A stretch of DNA of 64,000 nucleotides from Chlorobiota bacterium (GCA_028287785.1 JAQBOZ010000030.1:162439-226438), one strand, 5' to 3'. Counted from the stretch's first letter, positions 18,640 to 28,355 are shown. Made by a program: numbers and translations. The notes: a model not told the origin generated them from the letters alone.

Positions 18640-19197
18640 ATGAAATACCTGGTCGCTGTATTAACCTTGTCAATGCTTGCCACTGCGTCCGCATTTTCTC
18701 AGTCTGGACAGATGATCCAGATGCAATACGTCGCCGGGTTACAATTGAAGAATATTATTCAGGTCGGTGGAGTTATAGGCACCGATGAGACCGTACAACC
18801 CCTTGCGTTTCGCCATATCAGCGTCGGCTCCGCCAGGTTCTTCCCGGTCGACACCTGCGTCACCGATCTCCTGAATACATCCTCCCAGGCCACCTTTGAT
18901 ATTCGTCTGGAGATGCACATGCATCATGGAAAGGTTGGCTGGGGGAATGTCGCCGGGATTACGCTGGACATCGTCGACGCGCGCACCGGTGCCATCCGGG
19001 AGCGGATTTTCCACGAGAGGATCGATATCGGTGGCAGGGATAATGATACGACGCTGGCCTGGCGCCGCGCCGTTGACCTCGGCCGGTACCAAGGGGAGCA
19101 GGTCTACGCTATGATCCGAACTGACGCGCTCTCGAACGCTCCAACAACCTCCTATGTCCCCTACAACCCCGCCCTGTTCAATCGCGAGTTGAAATAA
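18640..19197 (+). CDS. Secreted protein of unknown function
   Basis: The 185-residue product begins with a signal peptide (MKYLVAVLTLSMLATASAFSQ). The mature part is mixed beta with one Cys (VDTCVTDLLN) and charged segments near residue 130. No family was recognised. The start at 18640 was chosen because GGGAGAAG lies nine bases before it and the signal peptide begins there. It is the first of three short exported proteins in a row, probably co-transcribed (45-bp gaps). Confidence 0.7.
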   Translation: MKYLVAVLTLSMLATASAFSQSGQMIQMQYVAGLQLKNIIQVGGVIGTDETVQPLAFRHISVGSARFFPVDTCVTDLLNTSSQATFDIRLEMHMHHGKVGWGNVAGITLDIVDARTGAIRERIFHERIDIGGRDNDTTLAWRRAVDLGRYQGEQVYAMIRTDALSNAPTTSYVPYNPALFNRELK

Positions 19198-19242
19198 TTG
19201 CCCCTATCACATATTTGTATCACGTTTTTTTCTGGGAGAAGT

Positions 19243-19641
19243 ATGGTTAATCAGATTTTTGCGATCGTGGTCACGATAGCAGTTCTGGCCGCGACCACTG
19301 CCTCGGCAAAGATCGAGGTCTTCACTACGCAGAGCACGAACGGCGACGGGGACTGCATCGACTATGTCCACATGCACAACACCGAAACCGGCGGGTGGAG
19401 ACATATGTGGCGTCCCTGCGGGTCGAGCGGCGGCTGGCATGATGAAACAGGTTGGGTGAAGGTCGATCCAGGCCCGTATCCCTACATGGACCCCGGCTAT
19501 GATAATCAGGGAAACATGCTGATCCCTATCATGCCCGGAGCTGGCGGTGTACTGAGCGCAACCCCGACCACGGACGGATGCCGTCCATGCACCCCGAACT
19601 ACTCGCTGATCCTTGTGATGCCAGCCAGCATCATCTACTGA
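19243..19641 (+). CDS. Small secreted Cys-containing protein
   Basis: The 132-residue product has a signal peptide (MVNQIFAIVVTIAVLAATTASA) and then a Cys-rich mature part: a CIDYVHMHNTETGGW segment, a PCGSSGGW turn and a DGCRPCTPNYS motif near the C-terminus. GGGAGAAGT precedes the chosen ATG. The Cys spacing and the order of aromatic residues resemble the next gene, suggesting a diverged paralogous pair. No known family was recognised. Confidence 0.65.
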   Translation: MVNQIFAIVVTIAVLAATTASAKIEVFTTQSTNGDGDCIDYVHMHNTETGGWRHMWRPCGSSGGWHDETGWVKVDPGPYPYMDPGYDNQGNMLIPIMPGAGGVLSATPTTDGCRPCTPNYSLILVMPASIIY

Positions 19642-19687
19642 CGCCGCCCCCGCCCTTCGTTCCCATTCACATGTACTGGAGACATCA

Positions 19688-20110
19688 GTGAAACCAAAAC
19701 GGTTTTGCCTGGCGATCGCTTTGCTCTTTTCGTTGTCGGCCGCGGCCGCACGGGCGGAGATCCTCGCCGAGTATTGGACGGATGGATGCAGCGAATGCGT
19801 CTACGAGTACGACGACGCCAGTGACGAATTCAGGTATTTAGAGAAAGCATGCGGGGATGGATGCTGGACCACGTCCCCCTGGACGGCATGCGGCGGGAAC
19901 TGCAATTTTCGGCCGCCGAATCCGAATGGTCTCAGCACCGGGCCACAGCCCGCCGTCCACGCAAGTGATTACGTCATTGTGCATGTTCTATCCGGGAAGG
20001 GTGGGGGAATCAGCCCCTACAGTGGTGGGACCGGAGGAAACTGCAGGACCTTCACGCCAGACGGGAGCAGCTATATCCGCATTCCGGACGCGGTGACCAG
20101 CTTCGACTAA
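19688..20110 (+). CDS. Small secreted Cys-rich protein (paralogue of the preceding gene)
   Basis: The 140-residue product starts at a GTG with GGAG upstream. A signal peptide (MKPKRFCLAIALLFSLSAAAARA) is followed by CSECVYEYDDASDEF, ACGDGCW, ACGGNC and GNCRTFTPDG. The pattern C-x2-Y-x(14-18)-CG-x3-W and a C-terminal Cys/Thr/Pro motif parallel the gene just upstream. The many Cys residues imply disulfides outside the cytoplasm. Function unknown. Confidence 0.65.
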   Translation: MKPKRFCLAIALLFSLSAAAARAEILAEYWTDGCSECVYEYDDASDEFRYLEKACGDGCWTTSPWTACGGNCNFRPPNPNGLSTGPQPAVHASDYVIVHVLSGKGGGISPYSGGTGGNCRTFTPDGSSYIRIPDAVTSFD

Positions 20111-20334
20111 CCAGTGTCGTGGCCGGTATGTCGCGCGATAACACGCGCGTCGCGGAACGCTCTTCTGGCTGGAAGGGCGAAATACAATAGTCCCAGACAT
20201 CTGCAACCTGGGGCTGTTTCCGTGATTTCAATTGAGCCACCACTAATAATAATTATGATGACTCTCCGGTCCCTGCGCGAACGTACTATAAAAGAAAACA
20301 ATGCGGGTGGAGCGGAAGATCATCTTTCATTAAA

Positions 20335-21702
20335 TCAGGTCCCGGCCACGTCCGGGCCCTGCCCACGCAGCGATCGCCGCCGGAACCGGAGCGCGTGCAT
20401 CACCGCCGCCACCGCGAGCCCGGTGGTAAGCCCCCACCAGAGCCCCGCGCCTCCGAAGCCGAGTTTGAAGCCGAGAAGATATCCGAACGGCAGCCCCACC
20501 AGCCAGTAGGCCACCATGTTGACCACCATCGGCTGGGCGGTATCCTTCAGGCCGCGGAGTGCACCCATCGCGGAGACCTGGATGCCGTCGAAGATCTGGA
20601 ACGCGCCGGCGATCATCAGTAGAATCATGGCGTAGTCGATCACCACGGGATCATCGGTGTAGATGCCGATAATCAGCCGTGGAACTGTCAGGAAGAGAAC
20701 CGCCGTGAAGCTCATAAAGAGCGCCGCCAGCCCGATGCCCACCCCGCCGGCCAGCGCCGCGTCCGCGCGCCTGCCAGCTCCCATCGCCTGGCCGACCCGC
20801 GTGGTGATCGCCGTGGAGATGCCGAGGGGGACCATGAACGTGACCGATGCGATGTTGATCGCGATCTGATGCGAGGCGAGCGCCAGGGTGCTGATCCATC
20901 CCATCATCAGCGAGGTGAGGGAGAAGATGCCGGCCTCCATGCCGTTTCCCACGCCGATCGGAACGCCAAGCCGGAGCAGCCTGCCAAGTCTGCGGAGGTC
21001 GATCGGGAGGATCTCGCGGAGAAATCTGTAGTCGCGGATCTCGCGGTCGCTCAGGACATACCAGAGGACGGAGCCAAGCATCATCCACTGCACGATCGCC
21101 GTGGCGTATCCGGCGCCGGCAACGCCGAGCGGCGCAAATCCCAGTTTGCCGTAGATCAGCACATAATCCGCCGCGATGTTCAGGATGCTTGCGCCGATTG
21201 CGATCACCATCGTCACCCTGGTTCTCCCAAGCCCGACGGTGAACGCGCGGAGAACGGCGTAGAGGAGGTTGGCCGCCTGTCCGTAGCCCATGGCGTGGAT
21301 GAATCGCTCGGAGAGAGGGATCAGTTCCGGCGGCTGCCCGAGAAGCCTGAGGATTGCCCCGATGTTCCAGACCACGACCAGCCCCAGCGCCGAGAGGGCG
21401 ATCGCCACCCAGAACGCCTGCCCGACGCTCCTGGAGATCTCCCGCCTGTCCCCGGCTCCGAACGCGTGCGCCACCGTCGGCCCCACGGCGGAGATCACGC
21501 CGAAGGCGAAGACCATGTAGAAGAAATAGACCGACACACCGATGCCGACCGCGCCGAGCGATTCCTTCCCGAGCCTGCCGACCATGATCGTATCGACGAA
21601 TCCCATGCTCATCATGCCGATCTGGTCGGTCACCACCGGAAGCGCCAGGGCAACCATCGCGCGGGCTTCAATCGATATGGATCTGTTCGCCGGTTTCATC
21701 AT
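20335..21702 (-). CDS. MATE family multidrug/Na+ antiporter
   Basis: The product has 455 residues and about twelve membrane helices in two related halves (starts at ALALPVVTDQIG and RLLRLGVPIGVGNGMEAG), as in NorM-type MATE exporters. These expel cationic drugs or metabolites using Na+ or H+ gradients. Conserved features include VDTIMVGRLG in helix 1-2 and AITTRVGQAMGAG in the second half. The ATG at 21702 is preferred to a GTG twelve codons upstream because AAGGA lies before it and family members begin here. It is transcribed divergently from the FG-GAP gene. Confidence 0.9.
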   Translation of the reverse strand: MMKPANRSISIEARAMVALALPVVTDQIGMMSMGFVDTIMVGRLGKESLGAVGIGVSVYFFYMVFAFGVISAVGPTVAHAFGAGDRREISRSVGQAFWVAIALSALGLVVVWNIGAILRLLGQPPELIPLSERFIHAMGYGQAANLLYAVLRAFTVGLGRTRVTMVIAIGASILNIAADYVLIYGKLGFAPLGVAGAGYATAIVQWMMLGSVLWYVLSDREIRDYRFLREILPIDLRRLGRLLRLGVPIGVGNGMEAGIFSLTSLMMGWISTLALASHQIAINIASVTFMVPLGISTAITTRVGQAMGAGRRADAALAGGVGIGLAALFMSFTAVLFLTVPRLIIGIYTDDPVVIDYAMILLMIAGAFQIFDGIQVSAMGALRGLKDTAQPMVVNMVAYWLVGLPFGYLLGFKLGFGGAGLWWGLTTGLAVAAVMHALRFRRRSLRGQGPDVAGT

Positions 21703-21847
21703 CCGCCATAGTACATCCTTCTTGCCAAATCGTCTCACGGATGATAGCTTTCAATGTGTGACAGGCGTCCCACTCCGGCCTTGCCGGGCCATGCCCCACC
21801 GGCGCCCGGCGTCCCCAAACCAGAACCTCGGTCATTGCACGAACACC

Positions 21848-24259
21848 ATGAAGCTGTTTCTACTCTCCGCGCTTGCCCTTATGCTTCTTTCCATCTCCGC
21901 GCCGGCTCAGGGCCCGGTCCTCTTCAAACGGGACAGCGGCACCCCGAAAGGGCACGATACCACTGCGATCGACGGTTGGGAGGAGACAGTGATCTTCAAC
22001 CCCGGCGGCCCATGTGCGCTGAAGCAGATCTACATCTACTACGACGGCACGCGCGCCGCGGACGACACGCTCTGGATTGTCGGCGATCCATCGGAGGGGG
22101 CGCTTCCCCCCACAAGCGCCGTCTGGAGCTACAATTCGCTGACCGATCCGATCGTGACGCACTACAGCGGGACGCCGGGATGGGATACGATCGATGTGAG
22201 CGATCGGAAGCTCCAGTACGACGGCTACGACCGCATCGCCATCCAGCACAGGGTTCACGATGACGGCCCCTGGTTCGCGACCGACAACAACGGCGTGGCA
22301 AGCCCGCTCTCATCCTTCCTCTACGATCCCTTCCACTATCCCGACGGCTTTCCGGTGATCGGGAAATACTTTGCCGCGCGCGGCGATTTCATGGTGCGGC
22401 TCCTTCTCCAGTTCGATTTCCCCTCCGGCAATGGCTCCGCCAAGCCCCCGGCGGCAACGCTCGTGGAGTGCGCCAGTGCGGTCGGGGTTGTCGACACGGC
22501 CGGCAAGCCGCTGAAATCGGCGCGCGTGAGCGTCGCGGACTGGAACGGGGATGGCTGGGATGATATCGCGGTCGGCTCCAGCTTCTTCCAGAACAACGGC
22601 GACGGGACATTCAGGAATATCTCCGCCACGATCGGCATCCAGGCCGGCGCCAGCGTCTGGGGGGATTACGACAACGACGGAAAGCTCGACTGCTACGCGA
22701 TCAACGGCGGCGCGGGGGACAGGCTCTATCACAACAACGGCAACTCCACCTTTACCGATGTCACGGCCGCATCCGGCCTCTCCAACCCATATCCCACCGT
22801 CACCCCTATCTGGTTCGATTTCAACCAGGATGGGAAGCTGGATCTTTTCATCTCCAACGGACGAACGGAGGATGCTTCGGGCGAGGCTTATTTCCCCGAC
22901 CAGATCTGGCAGGGGAAGGGGGATGGAACGTTTATCAACGTGACCGATTCCACAGGGATATCGCCGCAGGAGATGGCCGCCAGCCCGGACGGCGCCCAGT
23001 ATTCCGACTGCTGGGGAGCCAGCGTCGCCGACTACAACCAGGACGGCTGGCCCGATATCCACGTGGCAACCTATCGCCTCGCGGCGGACCTCCTCTTCAG
23101 GAACAATCAGAACGGCACCTTCACCGATGTGGGGGAGAAGACCGGCGTGCGGGGCGTGGCGACCGAGGACCCCACATATTTCGGTCACGGGCTGGGAACC
23201 GAGTGGGGGGATTATGACAACGATGGCGATATGGATCTGATGGTCGGCAACCTTGGGCATCCCGACAGCCGCGGGGCTGTCTCCAACCCGTCGCTCCTCT
23301 TCAGAAACAACGGCGCGCCGAACTACGATTTTGCCGAGGTCCACAAGCGGGCGGGGATCAAGTTCTTCGAGATGAACGCCGGCGTTGTCTGGCTCGATCT
23401 GGATCTGGATGGATTCCTCGATCTCTTCCACTGTCAGTATTCCTACTCCGCGCAGGGGACCAACGGCGAGCCGCGCAGGCTCTCCCGGATGTACCTGAAC
23501 GAGGGGCCGGCCACCAACTATCATATGAAGGATATCACCTGGAGCACCGGCCCGCTTGTGCATGGCGCATGGACCGCCGTCCGCACCGATTTTGATAACG
23601 ACGGCGATATGGATCTGATCGTCGCCAGCCCGACCGACGCGCTGAAAGTCTTCAGGAACGATATTCCCCGCCGGGGGAACTACGCGGAGTTCAGGCTGGT
23701 GGGCAACCCGGACGCCAATATCCCGATGGATGGATTCGGCACGAAGATCACCCTGTACGCCGGCGGGAAGAAGTTCTTCCGCGAGCTTCAGGGGGGCGGC
23801 GGCGGCGTCACCGGATCGCAGAACAGCAACGTTCTCCATTTCGGGCTCGGCACGGCCGACCAGTTCAACATCGAAGTGAAGTACACCAATGGTTCCCTCC
23901 GGACATACTACGGCCTGCACGCCAATCAGCGCTTCACGTTCCCGTACGACGGGCCGTACTACGTCACCAGCGGCGTGAAGACGGAGACCGGGGAGGCGGC
24001 GGAGAAGCTGGCGCTCACCAACACCGGCTTCAGCGACGGTTCCTTCTTCTGCTACCTGAGCGGCGCCGATCAGCGGCTCGACACCCGTATCGACGTGGTG
24101 AACAGCATCGGCAGGAGAGTGGCCTCCACGCGCCTGGATGCCGGGACATCGGGACTCCGGACGATCCGTCCATCGGGGGCGCTTCCGAGCGGCGTGTACT
24201 TCATCAGGGCCACATCAGGCTCCCGCTCCACGGTGGCGGGCGTCAGAGTAATCCGTTGA
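21848..24259 (+). CDS. Secreted FG-GAP/VCBS repeat protein with ASPIC/UnbV domain and T9SS tail
   Basis: The product has 803 residues. A signal peptide (MKLFLLSALALMLLSISAPAQ) is followed by an N-terminal beta-sandwich-like region. Seven FG-GAP/VCBS blades (about 215-600) then carry calcium-type D-x-[DN]-x-D-G motifs (DWNGDGWDD, DYDNDGKLD, DFNQDGKLD, DYNQDGWPD, DYDNDGDMD, DLDLDGFLD, DFDNDGDMD). The ASPIC/UnbV domain (GFGTKITLYAGGKKF ... LHFGLG) covers about 620-690. The last 75 residues (RVASTRLDAGTSGLRTI ... YFIRATSG) resemble a T9SS sorting domain. Predicted: surface beta-propeller. Its stop codon lies in the target duplication of the second MITE copy. Confidence 0.88.
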   Translation: MKLFLLSALALMLLSISAPAQGPVLFKRDSGTPKGHDTTAIDGWEETVIFNPGGPCALKQIYIYYDGTRAADDTLWIVGDPSEGALPPTSAVWSYNSLTDPIVTHYSGTPGWDTIDVSDRKLQYDGYDRIAIQHRVHDDGPWFATDNNGVASPLSSFLYDPFHYPDGFPVIGKYFAARGDFMVRLLLQFDFPSGNGSAKPPAATLVECASAVGVVDTAGKPLKSARVSVADWNGDGWDDIAVGSSFFQNNGDGTFRNISATIGIQAGASVWGDYDNDGKLDCYAINGGAGDRLYHNNGNSTFTDVTAASGLSNPYPTVTPIWFDFNQDGKLDLFISNGRTEDASGEAYFPDQIWQGKGDGTFINVTDSTGISPQEMAASPDGAQYSDCWGASVADYNQDGWPDIHVATYRLAADLLFRNNQNGTFTDVGEKTGVRGVATEDPTYFGHGLGTEWGDYDNDGDMDLMVGNLGHPDSRGAVSNPSLLFRNNGAPNYDFAEVHKRAGIKFFEMNAGVVWLDLDLDGFLDLFHCQYSYSAQGTNGEPRRLSRMYLNEGPATNYHMKDITWSTGPLVHGAWTAVRTDFDNDGDMDLIVASPTDALKVFRNDIPRRGNYAEFRLVGNPDANIPMDGFGTKITLYAGGKKFFRELQGGGGGVTGSQNSNVLHFGLGTADQFNIEVKYTNGSLRTYYGLHANQRFTFPYDGPYYVTSGVKTETGEAAEKLALTNTGFSDGSFFCYLSGADQRLDTRIDVVNSIGRRVASTRLDAGTSGLRTIRPSGALPSGVYFIRATSGSRSTVAGVRVIR

Positions 24260-24525
24260 TGGTAGTGACTCAGTTTGAATCCAGTCTTCCATCTGCTGAA
24301 CAATCATCGATCGGCGATCACTGCTTCACTCTTCAAGCTCCATCGGAGCGAACCATCCCCGCATCCGTGCCGAATGGTACGCTCCGATGGAGCTTCAGAT
24401 CAGTGAAGACGTGGCATTGCTACAACCGGTACGCCCCGATGGGGCTGGAAGGAGAGATGCCGAATGTCCTCGATGAGTCCAAACAGCATGAACCGTATCC
24501 CAAACTGAGTCACTACCCCGTTGAT
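24253..24525. mobile_element. MITE-like element, copy 2 (with 8-bp target duplication)
   Basis: The element spans 24261-24517 (257 bp) in the same orientation as copy 1. Its perfect 17-base inverted ends (GGTAGTGACTCAGTTTG) are bordered by the direct repeat CCGTTGAT at 24253-24260 and 24518-24525. It lacks a 52-bp internal segment present in copy 1 but keeps the central hairpin. Insertion fell exactly at the end of the FG-GAP gene: the TGA at 24257-24259 is within the left target repeat, so the protein was not changed. Confidence 0.88.
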
Positions 24526-24630
24526 CATCCGCTTTCCCAATCGACCGGGAAGGGCTATTTTCACGGCAGCCATGCGGAATATGCGCCGGTGCGAGGCGGG
24601 CTTTTCTCCAACTCATTTCGAAGAAACCTT

Positions 24631-25083
24631 ATGAAGCGGTTGTCATATGCGGCGGCGGCCCTTGTCCTGATCGCCGTTGTGTTCGCTGGATGCCAGGATT
24701 CCCCTCTCAGCCCGTCATCACAGCCGATTATCGGCCAGTGGTCCGCATCGAAGGTCGGCGATGCGTTCGTCGGCTCGCTGGATGTGGAGTTCAAGAGCGA
24801 TGGAACGTTCACGATGGAAACCGCCGGAGCAACGCTGGAGGGGACGTTTACAACCTCCGGCGATGCCACCAGCAGCACCGTCAGAAACATCACGATGAAC
24901 GTCACATCGCCGGCATCGGCATTCGTCGGGATCTATGAGATCACGGGGAACGAGATGAAGCTGGAGGTGGTTCATAATCCTCCGCCCGCCAACATCACGT
25001 CGCCGGACCCCACGGGGGGAATCGGCAGCACGACTGTGGACGGCAAGAAGACGATGGATTACGTCAGCGTTCTCACCAAATAG
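24631..25083 (+). CDS. Lipoprotein of unknown function
   Basis: The 150-residue product has a type II signal peptide with lipobox VFAG-C (MKRLSYAAAALVLIAVVFAGC). The mature part, PIIGQWSASKVGDAF ... DVEFKSDGTFTMET, is all-beta and looks like a lipocalin-like or META-type small barrel (GxW at the first strand, then alternating strands). No enzyme motif is visible. No strong ribosome-binding site is visible before the ATG, but the signal peptide fixes the start. Confidence 0.75.
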   Translation: MKRLSYAAAALVLIAVVFAGCQDSPLSPSSQPIIGQWSASKVGDAFVGSLDVEFKSDGTFTMETAGATLEGTFTTSGDATSSTVRNITMNVTSPASAFVGIYEITGNEMKLEVVHNPPPANITSPDPTGGIGSTTVDGKKTMDYVSVLTK

Positions 25084-25160
25084 GATCTCTCTCTCTCCCG
25101 GAGGTCACATCGGGCGGCGGGCTGATTGCAGTCTCGCCGCTTTCATTTTCAACCGTCGGC

Positions 25161-26270
25161 ATGCAGCAGGCTCCCTTCCAACTCGGCTATCGGCGTTCGC
25201 TGGACGGGCTCCGGGGAATATCGATCCTCGCGGTGATGGCCTTCCACGCCGATCTCGTCATCGGCGGCGGCGGGTTCCTGGGGGTGGATATGTTCTTCGT
25301 GCTGAGCGGGTTCCTGATCACCGCGCTTCTCTGCGAGGAATGGGGGAGCCGTGGGGGGATCAATCTCAGGAACTTCTACGTTCGCCGTCTGCTTCGTCTC
25401 CTCCCCGCGCTCGTCTTCTTCCTGATCGTCCAGATCATCCTTGTTCTTGTGCGCCATCCCGCCGATATCGTCCTCTGGCTGCGCGCCGCCGGGTATGTGG
25501 TTCTCTATGTCGCCAACTGGGCGCTTCTCTACAACCCCGCGCTGATCCCCTACAACCTGGGGCATACCTGGTCGCTGTCGATCGAGGAACAGTTCTATCT
25601 GATCTGGCCGTTTCTGCTGCTGCTGCTGTTCCGGCGGGGGATTGCGGGGAAAAGTCTGATAAGGATCGTGGGGGGGGGGATACTCGGGGCGGCGCTCCTC
25701 TATCTTGCGCTCTGGTCCGGCGGGAGCCCGTTCACAAGGGTCTATTTCAGCCTGGACACGCGCGCCTACGCCCTGCTGATCGGCTGCGTTACAGGGATGA
25801 TGGCTTCATGGGGGATGCTTCCGCGCTCGGCGGCGGGCATCCGGGCGCTGCGGACAGGATCGGTGGCGGCGGTTCTTCTTCTCTGCGTCATGGTGGTGAC
25901 GGTCGTCTACCAGAAAATCTATCCGTTCCATCTTCCCTTCCTGCTGGCCGCTCCCGCCATGGCCGCGATCATCGCCGGGCTGATTGCGGCGCCGCTGCGA
26001 CCGCTGACGGCGCTGCTGGAGCTTCCCCCGCTGGTCTGGATGGGTCGGCTCTCCTACGGGCTCTATCTCTGGCACTATCCCATCTACACATTCGGCAACT
26101 CCGCGCTCCCGCGCGATCGCTACGGCGCGTTCTCCACGATCGCCTCCACCGTCGCGATTATTCTGGTTGCCGCGGGATCGTACTATCTGGTGGAGCGACC
26201 CTTCTACCGACTGAAAAAGAAATTCGAGAGCGGACGGACCACGGCTCCGGCGGGGAGCAAGGTGGGCTGA
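25161..26270 (+). CDS. Acyltransferase 3 (OafA/YrhL-type) membrane protein
   Basis: The product has 369 residues and about ten membrane helices. The N-terminus carries the family signature (RSLDGLRGISILAVMAFHADL with the catalytic-type His, then GFLGVDMFFVLSGFLIT), followed by FYVRRLLRLLPAL and WSLSIEEQFYLIWP. Family members move acetyl or other acyl groups from the cytoplasm onto sugars of lipopolysaccharide, peptidoglycan or exported glycans. It lacks the extra SGNH domain of longer members. The substrate cannot be told from sequence. Confidence 0.9.
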   Translation: MQQAPFQLGYRRSLDGLRGISILAVMAFHADLVIGGGGFLGVDMFFVLSGFLITALLCEEWGSRGGINLRNFYVRRLLRLLPALVFFLIVQIILVLVRHPADIVLWLRAAGYVVLYVANWALLYNPALIPYNLGHTWSLSIEEQFYLIWPFLLLLLFRRGIAGKSLIRIVGGGILGAALLYLALWSGGSPFTRVYFSLDTRAYALLIGCVTGMMASWGMLPRSAAGIRALRTGSVAAVLLLCVMVVTVVYQKIYPFHLPFLLAAPAMAAIIAGLIAAPLRPLTALLELPPLVWMGRLSYGLYLWHYPIYTFGNSALPRDRYGAFSTIASTVAIILVAAGSYYLVERPFYRLKKKFESGRTTAPAGSKVG

Positions 26271-26588
26271 TGCCATCGTCGGCTTATGCATGTTCTTTTC
26301 CGGGCAGCCGCGTCTTCATGGCGGCCTGATTATCATCACACATAAATATCCTCTATTTCCGGTTGAATAATTCCCTCCGTGAATGCCGGCCCGTGAACAT
26401 CCGTCACGGAGCGTGCAGGGGCGTACGCATCCGTACGTTGTTCATTGCCATAAATCGCTGAAAACGGGAGCATGGGGATATCGGCCCGCGAATTGTACTT
26501 CGGCTTCCCATGCCGGGCGCGAATAATTACGCAACCGGATTTGAATCTGCCAGGGAGAGGAGTGCACACTACATCGAAGGAGCCAGCG
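26271..26588. other. 318-bp intergenic region
   Basis: No gene or clear hairpin was seen. Composition is lower in GC than the flanking acyltransferase gene. It should contain the promoter of the lipoprotein at 26589. Confidence 0.4.
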
Positions 26589-27035
26589 ATGACCAAACTG
26601 TTCTCTACCATTATTCTGCTCATTCTCACCGCCTCCTTTGTTTCCTCCTGTTCCGGCAATCCCGTCGATGCCGAATGGCAGCCCGATCCCTATGGATACT
26701 GGGCATACAGGGCGGCAGTCGTTCATTATGATGCCGGGTCGACGTTCGACTTTGGCAACTGCGACAGCCAGGGACATCTTCTTCTCAACAGCGATGGCAC
26801 GTGGTCGGAAAAACGGAATTTCGACGGAGTATTTTTCCCGATTGGCGGGAATTTCATCTACACTGAGAGCACCGGCGCCATCATCTTCAATTATAATGAC
26901 GGGACATTTTTCGAAAGCGGCACGTTGACGACAGCCGCTGACACGGAGGGGGCCGGGGACAGGATCATGTACCTTATGATCAACAGCCATCCGGGATATC
27001 AGACCCACTATACGCTGAGAAAGAAAAAGGGATGA
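26589..27035 (+). CDS. Lipoprotein of unknown function
   Basis: The 148-residue product has a lipoprotein signal (MTKLFSTIILLILTASFVSSC, lipobox VSS-C). The mature part is beta-rich: FDFGNCDSQGHLLLNSDGTWSEKRNF ... GGNFIYTESTGAIIFNY, resembling a small lipocalin-like fold. GAAGGAG lies ten bases before the ATG. It shares its general layout with the lipoprotein at 24631 but only weak similarity. A 7-bp hairpin (27069-27093) follows. Confidence 0.72.
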   Translation: MTKLFSTIILLILTASFVSSCSGNPVDAEWQPDPYGYWAYRAAVVHYDAGSTFDFGNCDSQGHLLLNSDGTWSEKRNFDGVFFPIGGNFIYTESTGAIIFNYNDGTFFESGTLTTAADTEGAGDRIMYLMINSHPGYQTHYTLRKKKG

Positions 27036-27374
27036 TGATCGATGCCGGGTTATGATTTGATTTGCCGGGATCGGGTGTTGTATTTCCCCGATCGATATAA
27101 ATCCGCCGGAGATATGATATCAATGCTCCGGCCCCGTACAGGTGAAGGCCGCGATGGTGCCGAACAGCGCCGGCATCCCGCGAAGCCCGATGACATATAG
27201 ATTCTGGTTCGTTCTTCGAATAATGTGAGGCTGTTGGTTGACAGACGATATCCGTGGCCGGAACGGTGTTGACTCAGGAAATACCGGGTCACTGCTTCGA
27301 CGTTCCACCGCGGATATCGTATTATCTCCCGCAGATCATCGAAGCATGCATACACCACACTGACCGCAACCACC
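27036..27374. other. 339-bp intergenic region
   Basis: No gene was seen. A 7-bp stem (GATCGGG/CCCGATC, 27069-27075 with 27087-27093) may weakly terminate the upstream lipoprotein gene. The remainder should include the promoter of the PD40 lipoprotein. Confidence 0.4.
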
Positions 27375-28346
27375 ATGAAATCATATCTACTCTTCCCTCT
27401 GCTGCTTGGAATTCTTGCATCGGGATGCTCGGGTCTTACCGATCCCGAGGCAGGAAATGGCGACAGGATTATCTACAACGAGGTCGATTCGAATAAATCC
27501 TATATCAGTTCCATTGGAACTGATGGCCGGGAAAATCGAAGGATTACCGAAGGCGTATACATGCTGACATCCCCGGCCGGCGGAAGGATGATGTATATGA
27601 AGATCGACAGCGCGCGCAGGCTGGTGACCGCGAAGATCGATGGCTCCGATCTCCATGAGATATATAATGATTTTATTCGAGGGAGTATTTCGCCGGACGG
27701 GAGGCATGTGATCTATGTTGTCCTCTCCGCCGGGCAGCATAATTCTTTTCTGGTCAATATCGACGGCACGGATAAGCGGGAAATCGTGAATAATGATTGC
27801 GGATGTCGCGATGATTTTTCTCCCGACAGCAGATCGTACTCCCTCAACAGCCGTGGCGCGCTCTATGTCGGTGATGTGGCAACGGCTTCAACGCATTCCA
27901 TCGTATCGGTCGACAGCGCCCATCAGATAACGGAGTCAGCGTGGTCGCCGCTCGGGAACGCGATCATGTATGTCGTGGATGATACAACCAGCCTGATGGG
28001 ATCGACGATCTACATTGCCGATCCGGATGGCGGGCACCAGCGTGCCACATACAGCGGCGCGACTCTCTCCGAAATCGAATGGTCGCGCGATGGGCGAAAG
28101 GTCGCCTTTATTCAGGGGGAGCGGCTCTGGGTGATGAATGCCGACGGGACCGGGCTGAAGCCGTTGACCGACGGCAGCCCCGCGGTGCAGGGGTTCCGGG
28201 TTCAGTGGTCCGCCGATAACCGGCGAATTGTGTTCACGGAGGATCAGATCTCCTCACGCAACAGTTGCGTAGCCATTGTCGATGTGGAGACCGATGCCGT
28301 GGCGGTGGTGGCGCCGAGCGGATATGCCGGGTTCTTCGCCCGATGA
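27375..28346 (+). CDS. PD40/TolB-type beta-propeller lipoprotein
   Basis: The 323-residue product has a lipoprotein signal (MKSYLLFPLLLGILASGC) followed by WD40-like PD40 blades of the TolB/DPP type. Visible motifs are GSISPDGRHVIYVV, DDFSPDSRSYSL, SAWSPLGNAIMYVV, IEWSRDGRKVAFIQ and VQWSADNRRIVFTE, each paired with an IDGTD or MNADGTG turn. About six blades cover nearly the whole mature protein. It is expected to be a periplasmic or outer-membrane-anchored protein-binding propeller. The partner is unknown. Confidence 0.82.
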   Translation: MKSYLLFPLLLGILASGCSGLTDPEAGNGDRIIYNEVDSNKSYISSIGTDGRENRRITEGVYMLTSPAGGRMMYMKIDSARRLVTAKIDGSDLHEIYNDFIRGSISPDGRHVIYVVLSAGQHNSFLVNIDGTDKREIVNNDCGCRDDFSPDSRSYSLNSRGALYVGDVATASTHSIVSVDSAHQITESAWSPLGNAIMYVVDDTTSLMGSTIYIADPDGGHQRATYSGATLSEIEWSRDGRKVAFIQGERLWVMNADGTGLKPLTDGSPAVQGFRVQWSADNRRIVFTEDQISSRNSCVAIVDVETDAVAVVAPSGYAGFFAR

Positions 28347-28355
28347 CGGGCGCCC

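Noticed and set aside
22310..23920. 536-codon minus-strand open frame
   Set aside because: It is antisense to the FG-GAP protein, whose seven calcium motifs and ASPIC domain show the true strand.
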